Shown: positions 1 to 9,269 of the stretch, one piece after another
Layout of the letters: each line of letters begins with the position of its first letter
Position numbering within the stretch: the first letter of the stretch is position 1
Assembly (NCBI GenBank): GCA_050084515.1
Contig: CM114274.1
Span: forward strand, 41,788,001-41,852,000
Direction: 5' to 3'
DNA from: Blasia pusilla
Taxonomy: Eukaryota; Marchantiophyta; Marchantiopsida; Blasiales
Length of the DNA stretch: 64,000 nucleotides
The notes under the pieces: generated by a model
Told to the model about the DNA's origin: nothing
The model's input: only the letters and a program-made list of their open reading frames with translations
Database searches by the model: none
Translations under genes and position numbers: made by a program

Positions 1-426
1 ATCTACATCAGCATATCGAACCTCGTCCACCCTGTGCTATCAAGGAATCCGGACGCTAGCACCCTAGTCCTAGCTCACACACATAAAAGGGAGGTGCTCC
101 AACGGCCCAACATGAGAAAGATGGCTTAGGAAAGCCATCTTCCTCTCTTATATAGGGTTGGGAAGAGCCAAAAGGCTCTTTCCCTAAAAATAGCCCTCCC
201 CTTGGTAACCTGCGCGCACAGGTTACCAGGGGCGGGTGACTTGGTCAACAAGTCACCCTTGTAAAAGACCTCAACATGAAAGTTGTCAGAAACGACGTTC
301 CTGACACAATGGACTTATCCTCAACCTCATCCGACACCGTGGGACAAAGTTACGCTCAAGATAGTCCGCTAGCTCCTACGCCCTATCCACGATAGATCTT
401 GGCCTATCGGCTACTCAAATGTGACA
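1..426 (-). repeat. E0 block A2 (LTR-like), partial
   Basis: Read on the minus strand it starts TGTCACATTTG at 426. The same block starts E2 at 50150 and reappears at 23838. It contains a TATA-like box (about 152-165) and four short inverted repeats in a row: 121-138, 164-179, 204-227 (arms GGTAACCTG/CAGGTTACC) and 234-258 (arms GGGTGACTTG/CAAGTCACCC). The block leaves the window before its end. Confidence 0.75.
150..166 (-). promoter_or_regulatory. TATA-like box in E0 block A2
   Basis: The minus strand reads CTATATAAGAGAGG inside block A2, close to the stem-loop cluster. Block A of E1 has a TATA-like box in a comparable place, so A would hold the promoter (U3/R equivalent). This rests on the motif and its position only. 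Confidence 0.45.
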
Positions 427-428
427 AC

Positions 429-602
429 TGTCGTGCGCATACATATCGCTACACAACATACATTGCTGGTCACATCTACACCACACAACACCGATCTTCC
501 CCACACATGGGTCAATCCACACATGTACAAAAATCAGCTTATACATATACATGGAGATCACACAATCGTCCCCGTAGCTGGCAATTGGATCCCCCCAACT
601 CC
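429..602 (-). repeat. E0 block B1 with upstream G-tracts
   Basis: On the minus strand the block ends GCGCACGACA directly before the dinucleotide GT and the start of A2. Just upstream (about 563-602) are two G-runs, GTTGGGGGGATCC and CTACGGGGACGATTG. The same pair precedes B1 in E1, E2 and E3. The G-runs are candidates for the polypurine tract that primes plus-strand DNA synthesis. Confidence 0.6.
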
Positions 603-654
603 AGATAGAAAATATCACATCTCTCTGACATGACCTACTACCCTATACACATCT

Positions 655-800
655 CGAACACATCCATCGTGGGAACCACATCAAGAGGGGGGGTCAGACA
701 TGACATATGCCACCCTCGAGAACAACCGTCACACACCAACATGGTGGCTGCACCCCTCGCAGATCCGCACAACATACACCTCAAGCTTGCAGGTACCACT
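655..800 (-). pseudogene. E0 PHD finger (C-terminal of Pol)
   Basis: The minus-strand frame around 638-946 contains C-x2-C, C-x2-C (LVCDGC), GWH-x2-C and then VVPTMDVFEMC. The last W-x-C-x2-C part is scrambled by a frameshift, so one zinc pair is lost. It lies one frame away from the integrase C-terminus, with a frameshift near 800. E1 and E3 have the same domain in the same place. PHD fingers generally bind histone H3 tails; binding here is not shown. Confidence 0.75.
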
Positions 801-1813
801 GCCAAGCTCGGATCCACCGTCCCATCTACATGGTGCACAATTGCGCACATGATCCTTCCAAACCATACCATCTTGTCCCTCCAACATGAGGACTCCGGTC
901 GGTAATACCTCGCGCACACGTAGGACCGTGCACCATGTAGTGACATCTAGCGTCGTGGGTGCCGCTTGCTGTAAATACACGTAATCTCTAGGATGAAACC
1001 TCCTAATCCCTAGACGATAACCTCCTCCACGAATGGTCGCGTACCTCAATGTATCTCTATGCTGGGCAATAGCTAAGTTCTCAAAGGCCATTGGCATAAC
1101 TCTATAAAAAACTTCTACCCTCTGAGAACATGCTTGTACCCACACATCTCGATCATCAAGATCTAACACCTCCGCCATGTCACGTCGAATCGCTGCAGGT
1201 AAATCTGGCTCTCTCCCAAAGAGCAAAAAGTACGATGAAAATGACGCCAAGGATGCCTGCCGACTAAAGCAATAACCCATAGCCAACCATGGCAACTGTA
1301 GGTCCCACTTCCTCAACTGTCCCCGCTGCAAGCCATACTTGTGCAATCCTCTCTTCACCGTATGTACCACTCTCTCCGCCAACCCATCCGCCTCACGATG
1401 ATCTCTGGACGTGGTGCGGTGATTTATCAGCGCCTGATTACACAAGGCTTGAAACTCTCCCTTGAACTCGGTACCCTGGTCAGTCAACACCTCTGCCGGA
1501 GCACCAAAGTGACTAAGCACACGATCTAGAAACGCATAAGCTGTTCCCTCACTCGCCTTGTCTGGTAGTGCCACCAACTCCATCCACTTGGAGAAATGCT
1601 CCACCATGACCAACACGTATCTATGATGACGCCCTGTCAATGGCAAAGGTCCCGCAAAGTCTAAAATCCACCGGTAACCTAAACCCATAATCGGCAGAGT
1701 TTGTAACTGCGGAGTGGGAGCATTGAAGGATGCTCGCACTCTGTCACATACCATACATCTGGCCACAAATTGCTGTACCGTAGTATGCATGCCGCGCCAC
1801 CAATGCTGAACCT
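800..1813 (-). pseudogene. E0 integrase, catalytic core and C-terminal part
   Basis: The minus-strand frame gives the end of the zinc finger (C-x2-C in RCMVCDRVRA), then the three rve catalytic positions: Asp in WILDFAGPLP, Asp in VLTDQGTEF, and Glu in the helix ADGLAERVVHTV (with DHREADG before it). A GPY/F-like C-terminal barrel follows (FHPRDYVYLQQ ... VWKDHVRNCAPC). The core is open for about 330 codons and keeps all three acidic residues, the best preserved integrase core in the window. It inserts the retrotransposon DNA into chromosomes. It is cut off at 1813 by E1; the HHCC histidines are at 11315-11400. Confidence 0.88.
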
Positions 1814-2174
1814 TGTCATGACCATACGGATTATGTCGTAGAGTATAGTGTGCTAGTAGAGGCCATTCCTTATGTAGGACCGTAGTGGCTTGGTAGAGAT
1901 GCGGTTCCATACATAGGGTTGGGGGTTACTAAATTAGGGGTGACTTTCCCAGTAGGGCCCGCTCTTAGGTTGGAGGATATAAGGTGGAGTGCACTCAAAG
2001 AACAGTCAGTTCTTTGAGTTGAGCCTGTTGCGTTGGGAGTTAGCCTTGGTAGTGAGTAGAGCTCTTGGCTATGGTGTTTCCCGCAAGCTTCGACCTAGAT
2101 TCTTCCATCGTGGAGTGGGTTTGGCTCGATTGTATGTGATTGTATACGTATTTTATGACAGTAGGTCTTTCACG
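1814..2174 (+). repeat. E1 block A1 (5' terminal repeat)
   Basis: 361 bases, almost identical to 10840-11200. Similarity stops abruptly after GTCTTTCACG at 2174; the 3' copy continues into block B2, this copy does not. It contains a TATA-like box and a perfect 10-base stem (CTCAAAGAAC/GTTCTTTGAG) about 15 bases downstream of it. Confidence 0.92.
1975..1985 (+). promoter_or_regulatory. TATA-like box of E1 block A1
   Basis: GGATATAAGG lies inside A1, followed by the CTCAAAGAAC/GTTCTTTGAG stem-loop at about 1994-2018. It is preserved in A2 near 11001-11010. It is the best candidate promoter for E1 genomic RNA. Confidence 0.5.
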
Positions 2175-3348
2175 GATCTCACTCAAAGAACTGGAGTAGA
2201 TCGATGGTAGATCAGTAGGATCTGGTTAGGGCTGATTGTGTACTCAGCCGTGGATGTTCGTGGCTTGTGGCCTATGTTGGAGGTGTGAATCTGGTGCGTG
2301 GTTGATTGGGAAAGAAGCGCCTTGCTGAGAGCTTTCCAACGTGCTTTAGATCTCCGGATTTCGTCAAGGGAGTTGGAAGTTATCAAGGATTGCAGATTCT
2401 GGTTCGTGTTCGACGATTTTCTGATGTAGAGAGCTTGGAGTGTGGAAGCTCTGTTGAAGTTCATCCAGATCGGGTGAGAGGTTCCTGTTGCTACTCGTAT
2501 TGTGATCTCATGTGAATCTATCTGCTCGAGTGTGTGGAGCGTTGCGGATTTTTGCGTGCATGAAACTTGGCGGAAGCGTTGTCGGATTTGCGTTTCCGGA
2601 TTTGTATGGACAGCAAGTTTGTCTGATTTTTAGCTCGGAGTACATAGCTCGGTTGTAGCTGATTTTTTGTCTAGAGATAGCTATGGTGGTCAATTGAATT
2701 CTGGTTGAAACAGATTTGATTTCAGTCACGGATTTGTGAAGTAATTTCTGATCAAAATTTCGCCTGGAGGACGCTTAACTACTGAGTTCTTAACTATGCC
2801 AGTGTACACACTATTGTAGCTCATTTGGTGCTGTTCAGAGATGTGTTAGGCACTTTATGCATCTCAGGTTTTTGGTTGATGTACCTCTAGCGCATAGTAC
2901 GGTGTAGCCTCTCCATGCAGGTGATATTTTCAGGTGCTGCGAGTTCGACTAGCACGTCATCGACCCGCGGCGGAGTAGCTATTGCGTTAGAATTGTGTGG
3001 TGGGTTTTGTGGATTCAGGGGGCACCACGTTTGGTGGATTATGTTACCTTGATTTCCATTTTCGATTGGAGGGTTGTCGTTGGACTTCCTGTGTTTGCAT
3101 CCCCTCCATCGGTGCTTCTTGCTTGCGCGCCCATTGTTAGGGTTAACGCTGATTTCCAGAGTAGTGTTACTCCTGTGTGCTCCTAATAGTGAGGCTGGAG
3201 TGATGACCAGTAGACCATGGGAGGCTTCTTGTGGTGATGAGAGGTTAGGTTGCCTACACCCATAGCTAGTAGAGCTACAATAGTATAGCGACATCGACGT
3301 CACTTGGTTATTTGGTGGTGGTAATTTGGTGGTGGTGCGGCATCGGCG
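2175..3348 (+). other. E1 untranslated leader
   Basis: About 1.2 kb between A1 and gag with no recognisable protein on either strand. I looked for a canonical primer binding site (TGG followed by a tRNA-Met-like match) directly after A1 and did not find one. E3 has a similarly long leader (25099-26890) of unrelated sequence. Confidence 0.6.
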
Positions 3349-4870
3349 TTGGTCATCACGGAGCTGTCGGGTGGTCTGGTTGGGGACCGTGGTGCGGACA
3401 GTGGTGGTTTCACACAGAGTGGATTTAGGTATCGGCTACCTTTTCCACTTCTGACGGTTGATGAAGAGGAGGACGAGGGTGTTCCAAACACCGAGTCTTC
3501 TACGTTGTTATCGAGTGTTGCAGCTCCATTGATTTGGGACATGCACGGTGGATATGGGGCCATGAAGGGCCCACAACGATACTCGGGTGCAGTGGGTACC
3601 ATTGAGTTGGAGGACTTCATGCAGGAGTTTGATACGTGGTGTGATATGCAGATGTTGCGGAACGCCACGTTGTTTACACCCTTCTTGGCTTGGAAGGGGT
3701 TGTTTCAGCACTTGGAAGGACCACCCATGGATGATTACCATGAGTTTAGGAGGAACCATGTTGTTGAGATTGAGGCATGGAGACAATATTGGTCTCGAGG
3801 CTATGTGTCTATCACCCATGGTGGTATTGGTAGTAGTGCTCCTACTATGCCAGCCAGCCCGACGTTGAGTGGTACGAGTACGAGCCGGAGTGGGGGTACC
3901 AGTGGAGGTACTAGTGGGGGTACTAGTGGAGGTACTAGTGCCCCACCATCGTTCAGCCCGGTTGCAAAGTTCTTCAAGAGGTTGAAAAAGAACTATCAGG
4001 GAATGACGACGGAGAAGTTGAGGAATCTTCAAGAATTTGAGCGAAAGACTGATGAGAGTCTTCGTGAGGCATACACTCGTATGCGACGCTTGATTGCAGT
4101 TACTCAGGGTGTGACTGAGGATCAGGCAGTCTAGTTTTGGTATGGGATCTTGGACAGAGATTTGCGCCGTAGGGTACGTGATGCTACTCTTATGAGTGAT
4201 GATTCACCCACATTGACCCATGTGTTTGCTCTATCTGAGAAGATTGAGCTTAACATGGTGAAGGAGAGAGTGGTGACATCCGCATTCAGTAGGGATACAA
4301 CTACTACTTCTCGTGTTCAGCGGCCCACCTCACAGTCTCATAGTAGTGCTGGTGGTAGTAGTAGTGGGAGTCGTGGGGGGTACACACGACCTCAGTCAAG
4401 TCCTAGAGGGACACTTGCGCAGAGACCATTGCCTTCATTTGCTGCCCCCGCAGCAGAAGGCGATCATGTTGGACATGTGGAGGTGATCATGTTAGGAAGT
4501 TTTGTCCCCAAGAGGATGGGAGACGGACTTTGGAGGATGGGCCTCAGTCGGCCCCAACTCAGTGTGATCATTGCGGGAGACCAGGTCATCCTCGAGAGCG
4601 TTGCTTTGATCTTCATCCAGAGTTGAGATCAGGCCGCGGCCGTGGGGGAGTAGCTCTGAGAGGTCGAGGTGGTAGAGGTGGTAGGGGTGGTAGAGGTGGA
4701 CCAATGGTTGGAGAGCCTACGGTGGCTACCCCTACCACTACGACAGAGTGAGCTATGGCTGCCAGGATTGAGCAGTTGGAGCAGACGTTGGCTACTATGG
4801 CTGGTATCCAGCATAGATCAGGTTCGGGAGCAGGAGCTTCCACCTCTTATGGAGGGATGATCTCTCTTAT
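3349..4870 (+). pseudogene. gag: E1 gag with CCHC zinc knuckle
   Basis: The Gag core runs from the ATG at 3349 (261 codons) with a capsid-like segment (IELEDFMQEFDTWCD ... FLAWKGLFQHLEG) and a Thr/Gly/Ser-rich linker (about 3870-3950). The conserved block ESLREAYTRMRRLI ends at an in-frame TAG (4132-4134). Reading continues in frame (FWYGILDRDLRRRV) to about 4480, where the frame shifts. The knuckle CDHCGRPGHPRERC (C-x2-C-x4-H-x4-C) lies in another frame near 4555-4605, followed by a Gly/Arg-rich tract. Gag would coat the element RNA. E3 has a stop at the same codon; E2 has CAG there, so the ancestral residue is probably Gln. Confidence 0.85.
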
Positions 4871-4989
4871 ATGGCGAGTGAAAAGACAAAGTTGAGGCAT
4901 CACTGCAGCGATTCTGAGAGGAGCCACTCGAGCGTAAGAGCCACGTGGTACTACTGTGGAGTTGGACCCACAAAGGGATGAGGCTGGGA

Positions 4990-5595
4990 GGTAGGCTAGG
5001 CTTCCCCAGTCATTCTTGTTGTCTGAGGTGCTTAGGAATCCATCCATGGTTCCTACGCAGCCTATTGAGCCGACAGTGGGGACTGAGGCATTTACATCGC
5101 GTGTAGTAGACACGGATGCAAAGATCGATGTAGTATTGCGGATGGCAACCGGTGTTGGGATCCCCATTGTTTTCGGCCACGGAGCTGATGGCTTTAGGAG
5201 TTGACTTAGCTCCTATATTTCAGCTAGCAGCCACATTGTGTGAACGTGGGGGTGTTACTGCTACACGTGTTGAGGTGGATGAGGATGTTGCGGTGGAGCG
5301 ACCCTCTATGTCAGGTGTAGCATTGAGTACCAATGCTACTTGGCAGGCAGCAGCGGTGAAGATGGATGCATTACCAGCCCGGCCAGCCATTGATCGTGAG
5401 AGGCTTACACCTGGTGTATGTATGTTGGACAACCGGAGTGGGATCTTCCGATTGGTGAGTCCTACAGGACAGGTGTATAGACCAGATAGAGTCTTGTTAG
5501 ACTCTGGTGCCCAACCTTTGATGTTGGGAAAGGCGGCATGTATTGGTTTGGGTATTCGAAGGTCAGAGCTTGAGCCTTGCCCATTCCAGATTTAA
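4990..5595 (+). pseudogene. pro: E1 aspartic protease region
   Basis: The open frame from 5152 to 5595 holds VLLDSGAQPLMLGKAACIGLG (about 5488-5550). This matches the retropepsin active site D-S/T-G-A followed by a hydrophobic flap; such an enzyme cuts the Gag-Pol polyprotein. Upstream codons (FQLAATLCERGGV) are conserved with E2 and E3. The frame ends at TAA after CPFQI. E3 also has a stop (TAG) at exactly this codon, whereas E2 has a Tyr codon (KIYTSIG). The upstream part has frame changes around 5000-5160. Confidence 0.8.
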
Positions 5596-5631
5596 ACATC
5601 ACTTGGAGGAGCCAATGATAGGTCTCAATTC

Positions 5632-7300
5632 ATGACACGGGAAAAGTTTTCTATACAGTTGAGACCAGATCATGCGACTGATAGCTCCCGGTTGGGAGTA
5701 TCTGCGGTAGTCACATCAGCCGAGTCGTATGATATACTAGTTGGAGGAGCAGTATTGTACCCGATGGGTTTTCAGATGGATTACTGGACTGAGACAGCAT
5801 CTTACAGACCTGGTTGGCAGTCCGGGGATGAACGTATGAGCCAAGTTCCTATGAGATTTATTTCTGGGGCTCGACCACGAGGGTCTTCCCCAACAGTGTT
5901 AGCATCTGTGGCTGGTTTTAGTGGAGTAGTCACTTGGCCAGGAGACTTTTTGGAGGGTAATTTTTATGCTATGGATTCTCCTACGCATGAGGAGGTAGAG
6001 GAGGTCCCTATTTTTGCAGCAGTGGCATCCTCATCGTTGGATGTGCCACTTTGGAGTTCAGGCGGTGCACTACGGCAAGAGGCTGATCACCTAGTGCAGG
6101 AGGCTTGGTGTGAGGCTGTTATACCTCACGAGGAAGAGGAGGCCCCACGGCGGACTCCTACTTCTGGTCCAGTTGGGTTATCCCCTTTGTATACTACACC
6201 CATTGTATGGCAGTATCCGCCGGAGGGCATTTGTGTGTTAGATCTCTTTGGTGGGATTAGCACTGGTTTGGCTGCAGTGTTGCAGGCCAAACCAGTGCTA
6301 AACCAGGCCGATATTCCTGTGCGGAGATACGTGTATGTGGAGCGAGATGAGACGGCCCAGAGAGTCTCATCCCGACATATTGGTCAGTTGATGCGGAGAT
6401 ATCCTGAGTTGTTGTCGCCATCAGCTATTCGTGGGTACCAGCGTGCTTTACCATCACACATTGCATTGTTGGGGGCGTAGGACCTTGAGAGGGTTGGTCC
6501 TGTGGATTTGGTGATTGCTGGATGGCCATGTCAGGGTCATACACGTGCTGGTCGTGGTGAGGGATTACATGACCCTAGGTCTCGATTGTTTTGGGAGATG
6601 TTACGGGTGTTACGACATCTTCAGGTTCATCAAGCACGTGCTCTAGCTTACATTCTGGAGAATGTTCTATTGTTGGGTGACACTCGGACCCGGATGATGG
6701 CGAGTGTTCATGAGGTGTGGTCTTAGATTGGACCAGCGGTGTTGTTGGATGCAGTGCGAGTTGGCTCGCGTGCACATCGTCCACGCTTGTGGTGGACAAA
6801 CTTGTTGCCTAGGGAGATTCTACGTCGAGCATATGATGCAGTGCAGCGGGATCCTCGCCTTACAATGGATAGTATCTTGGATACTGGGCGACTTTCTCAA
6901 GTGGTGAGGGTTATTGATCGGTCACCCATGGCAGTGGTGAACCGTGTGGGCCAGCCTAGGATGGCACTACCCACATTTGTGAGTTCTCCCTCCTTACATG
7001 CCTACAGGGAAGGTGGTTCGGGGCTTGTATGGGATTCTCATGTGCGACAGTTGGTGGAGCCTAACGTTGATGAGAGAGAGCGTGCGATGGGATTTGCTAC
7101 TGGTGTGATAGCGGTTGCTTCTATTTCTGAGGCTTCACGACGTCATGTGTTGGATCAGGCCATGGACCTGAATTGTTTGACTTGGATTTTGAGTCTTGAT
7201 ATGGCCGAGCAGCGTCGACTTCGGACTATGTCTGTGGGTCTTCTACCCCTTGTAATGAGCTCGATGGCTACGGGGACGGTAGAGGCATCGGCTGGGGGCG
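5632..7300 (+). pseudogene. E1 DNMT3-like cytosine-5 DNA methyltransferase domain
   Basis: A linker is followed by C5-methyltransferase motifs in the normal, unpermuted order. Motif I is VLDLFGGISTGLAA (from 6235; S-adenosylmethionine site). Motif IV is AGWPCQGH with the catalytic Cys codon at 6529-6531, then RLFWEMLRVLR. Motif VI is ILENV (Glu at 6658-6660), motif VIII AHRPRLWWTNL (6772-6800), and motifs IX/X ERERAMGFATG ... LDQAMDLNCLTWILSL (about 7075-7200). The SAHRPRLWW region and the RLFWEM helix resemble DNMT3. DRM enzymes have rearranged motifs, so DRM is unlikely. In-frame TAG stops at 6478-6480 (E3 has Gln) and 6724-6726 (E3 has Trp) break it. It would add methyl groups to cytosine in DNA; activity is unproven. 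Confidence 0.9.
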
Positions 7301-7623
7301 AGGAGAGTAGTATTTTGCATCCTTGGAGTAAATGGGATGTAATGGCTGGGCATGTGGATTTGGTTGCTCATGCTGGTGGAGGAGTTATTTGCTCAGATGA
7401 TGGTGTAGCTAAGGGTGTACCATCTTGTGAGGGGGTTGCGTAGCAGCCAATGGCATCATCCTCTCCCTCTAGTGTGCCAGTGGAGGAGACTTGGGAGCCA
7501 TTACTTGGGCGCAAGCTTACGAGAGGTGAGAAACGACGCTTGACACAGTTCCTACGGGCTTATAGGAGTTGTTTTGCCTTTAGCATGAAGGAGTTGGGTT
7601 CTCTGGTTGGACCTGGTATATAG
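7300..7623 (+). pseudogene. E1 spacer between methyltransferase and RT
   Basis: About 110 codons joining the two enzymes, with stops at 7441-7443 and 7621-7623. The end carries a short conserved stretch (ETWEPLLGRKLTRGEKRRL ... FAFSMKELGSL) also seen in E0 and E3. It looks like the usual segment before a gypsy RT, which links to the preceding domain. No separate function is recognised. Confidence 0.6.
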
Positions 7624-8940
7624 ATTGATTTGGCTAGTGATACGCCAATCTTCCGTCGTCCCTACCGATATAGTGATATGGAGAGGGACTTGATTCAGAG
7701 TAGGACGTTGGACCTTTTGGAGGCTGGATTAGTGGAGTTGTCGCATGGAGAGTATGCATCAGCCACTGTCATGCTTGCTAAAAAGGATATGCATGGCAAC
7801 TACACGGATAGGCGGATGTGTGGAGATTACCGTCCTATCAATCGGCAAACCAAGGCCGATAGGTATGCCATGCCTACACCTGATGAGATCTTTGATGTGG
7901 TGGGACAGGAAAAGATTTTCAGATTTTGGATCTTCGTGGAGATACCATCAATTGCCGATTCGGGAGAGTGACAAGGCCAAGACAAAGATTTTGGGGTGTC
8001 AACTCTCATGGCAAGGATTGTTTGTACCAGTGGAAATTCTTACCCTTTGGGTTGAAGAATGCACCTGCCGAGTTTCAAAGAGTGATGGACAGGATCCTAG
8101 CAGGGTTGGATTTTGTTCGGTATTACATTGATGATATCTTGGTGTTCAGTAACACGGTGGAGGAGCATCAGATACATTTGCAGATGGTGTTTGAGCGGTT
8201 GAAAGCTCATGGTCTACATTTGCATCCAGGAAAGTGTAAGTTCTTCCATGAGGATGTTGAGTACTTGGGTCATGTGATCTTTCCACATGGTTTGGGAGTT
8301 CAGCAAGCAAAGGTGGAGGCTATTGCACTTATTCCGCGTCCGGTAGATGTGAGTAGAGTTCGAGCATTCATGGGATTGGCAAACTACTATCAGAGGTATG
8401 TGAAGGGATTTAGTGCTATGGCAAAGCCTTTGAACCAATTGCTGAAATCAGATCAAGAGTGGCACTGGGGAGATGATCAGGAGAGAGCTTTTGTGGAGCT
8501 TAAAGCCCAGTTGGTGGCGGCGCCTATCTTGAGGAGACCTATCAGAGGGCGCCCATTTCAGTTACACATTGATTGGAGTAGGTTGGGACTTGGAGCGGTG
8601 TTGACACAACATGATGATGAGCACATGGAGTTTGTGGTGGCCTATGCAAGTCGTTCGAATAATGCAGCGGAGTCGCGCTATAGTTCATATGAGGGAGAGT
8701 GTTTGGCAGTAGTGTGGGTTGTGGCACACTTTAGGTGTTACTTGTTTGGCACCGAGTTTACCCTTGTTACTGATCACCAACCGCTCAAGTGGTTGATGGA
8801 GACGGACAAGCTTACAGGGAAGCTTGCACGGTGGGTTCTTATCTTACAGGAGTATGACTTCCATGTGGTACATAGACCTGGAGTTGCCAACCTTGATGCT
8901 GATGGGTTAAGTAGGAACCCATGTACTAGCCAAGAGGATA
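7624..8940 (+). pseudogene. pol: E1 reverse transcriptase and RNase H
   Basis: RT starts DTPIFRRPYRYSDMERDLIQ and includes CGDYRPIN. Near 7925 the frame shifts by one base, so the LDLR-GYRQF region is spoiled in both frames. Then come FLPFGLKNAPAEFQR and the catalytic YIDD (8124-8135). RNase H follows (LHIDWSRLGLGAVLTQ, YASRSNNAAESRYSSYEGE, LVTDHQPLKWLM, RPGVANLDADGLSR). This is typical Ty3/gypsy order and length. It copies element RNA into DNA. The frame from 7926 is open for 592 codons through most of integrase. Confidence 0.95.
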
Positions 8941-9269
8941 CAACTGGGGCTAGATGGCATGGCGAGGTTGATGAGGAGATGGTGCCAGGTTGGCATGCAT
9001 CCGCCTTTTTATGTTGGTTAGGGGTGGACTCTAGTATGGAGGACCACATGATATCTTACTCTAGTCAAAGGGTAGATGGCCAGCCTTCAGATCCTAAGGT
9101 TGGAGATGGTGGTACGTATCAGCGTGATATTCATGATGATGCGTTGGTGTTGGAGTTCCTACGGACCAGTAGGGTGCCAGGCATAGTAAGTGCCAAGGAG
9201 CGAGACCGTGTTCTTCAACATGCTAAGAGGTATCGATTGGAGGGAACCCATATTCTCCGCGTGTGGGAG

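Larger units (their letters stand above)
1..1813 (-). mobile_element. E0, 3' part of a DNMT/PHD Ty3-gypsy element (minus), interrupted by E1
   Basis: On the minus strand this stretch reads integrase C-terminal half, PHD finger, a block like B1 of the other copies, then the start of block A2, which runs off the window at position 1. At 1813/1814 the integrase reading is cut by the left end of E1. It resumes at 11315, where the minus strand encodes the HHCC zinc finger of the integrase, RNase H and RT. Joining the flanks restores one continuous integrase, with ACCT present on both sides of E1. E0 is therefore the older host element and E1 a later nested insertion. E0 is 5'-truncated near 13735 by element E5. 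Confidence 0.88.

Noticed and set aside
3508-4032. 174-codon minus-strand frame
   Set aside because: Antisense shadow of the E1 gag; its Thr/Ser run comes from the gag linker repeat.
6235-7205. Bacterial restriction-modification methyltransferase or contamination
   Set aside because: The domain lies between retropepsin and gypsy RT in repeated copies with shared linkers, and resembles DNMT3 rather than Dcm beyond motif IV.
5632-7300. DRM-type plant methyltransferase
   Set aside because: Motif order is I to X without the circular permutation that defines DRM.
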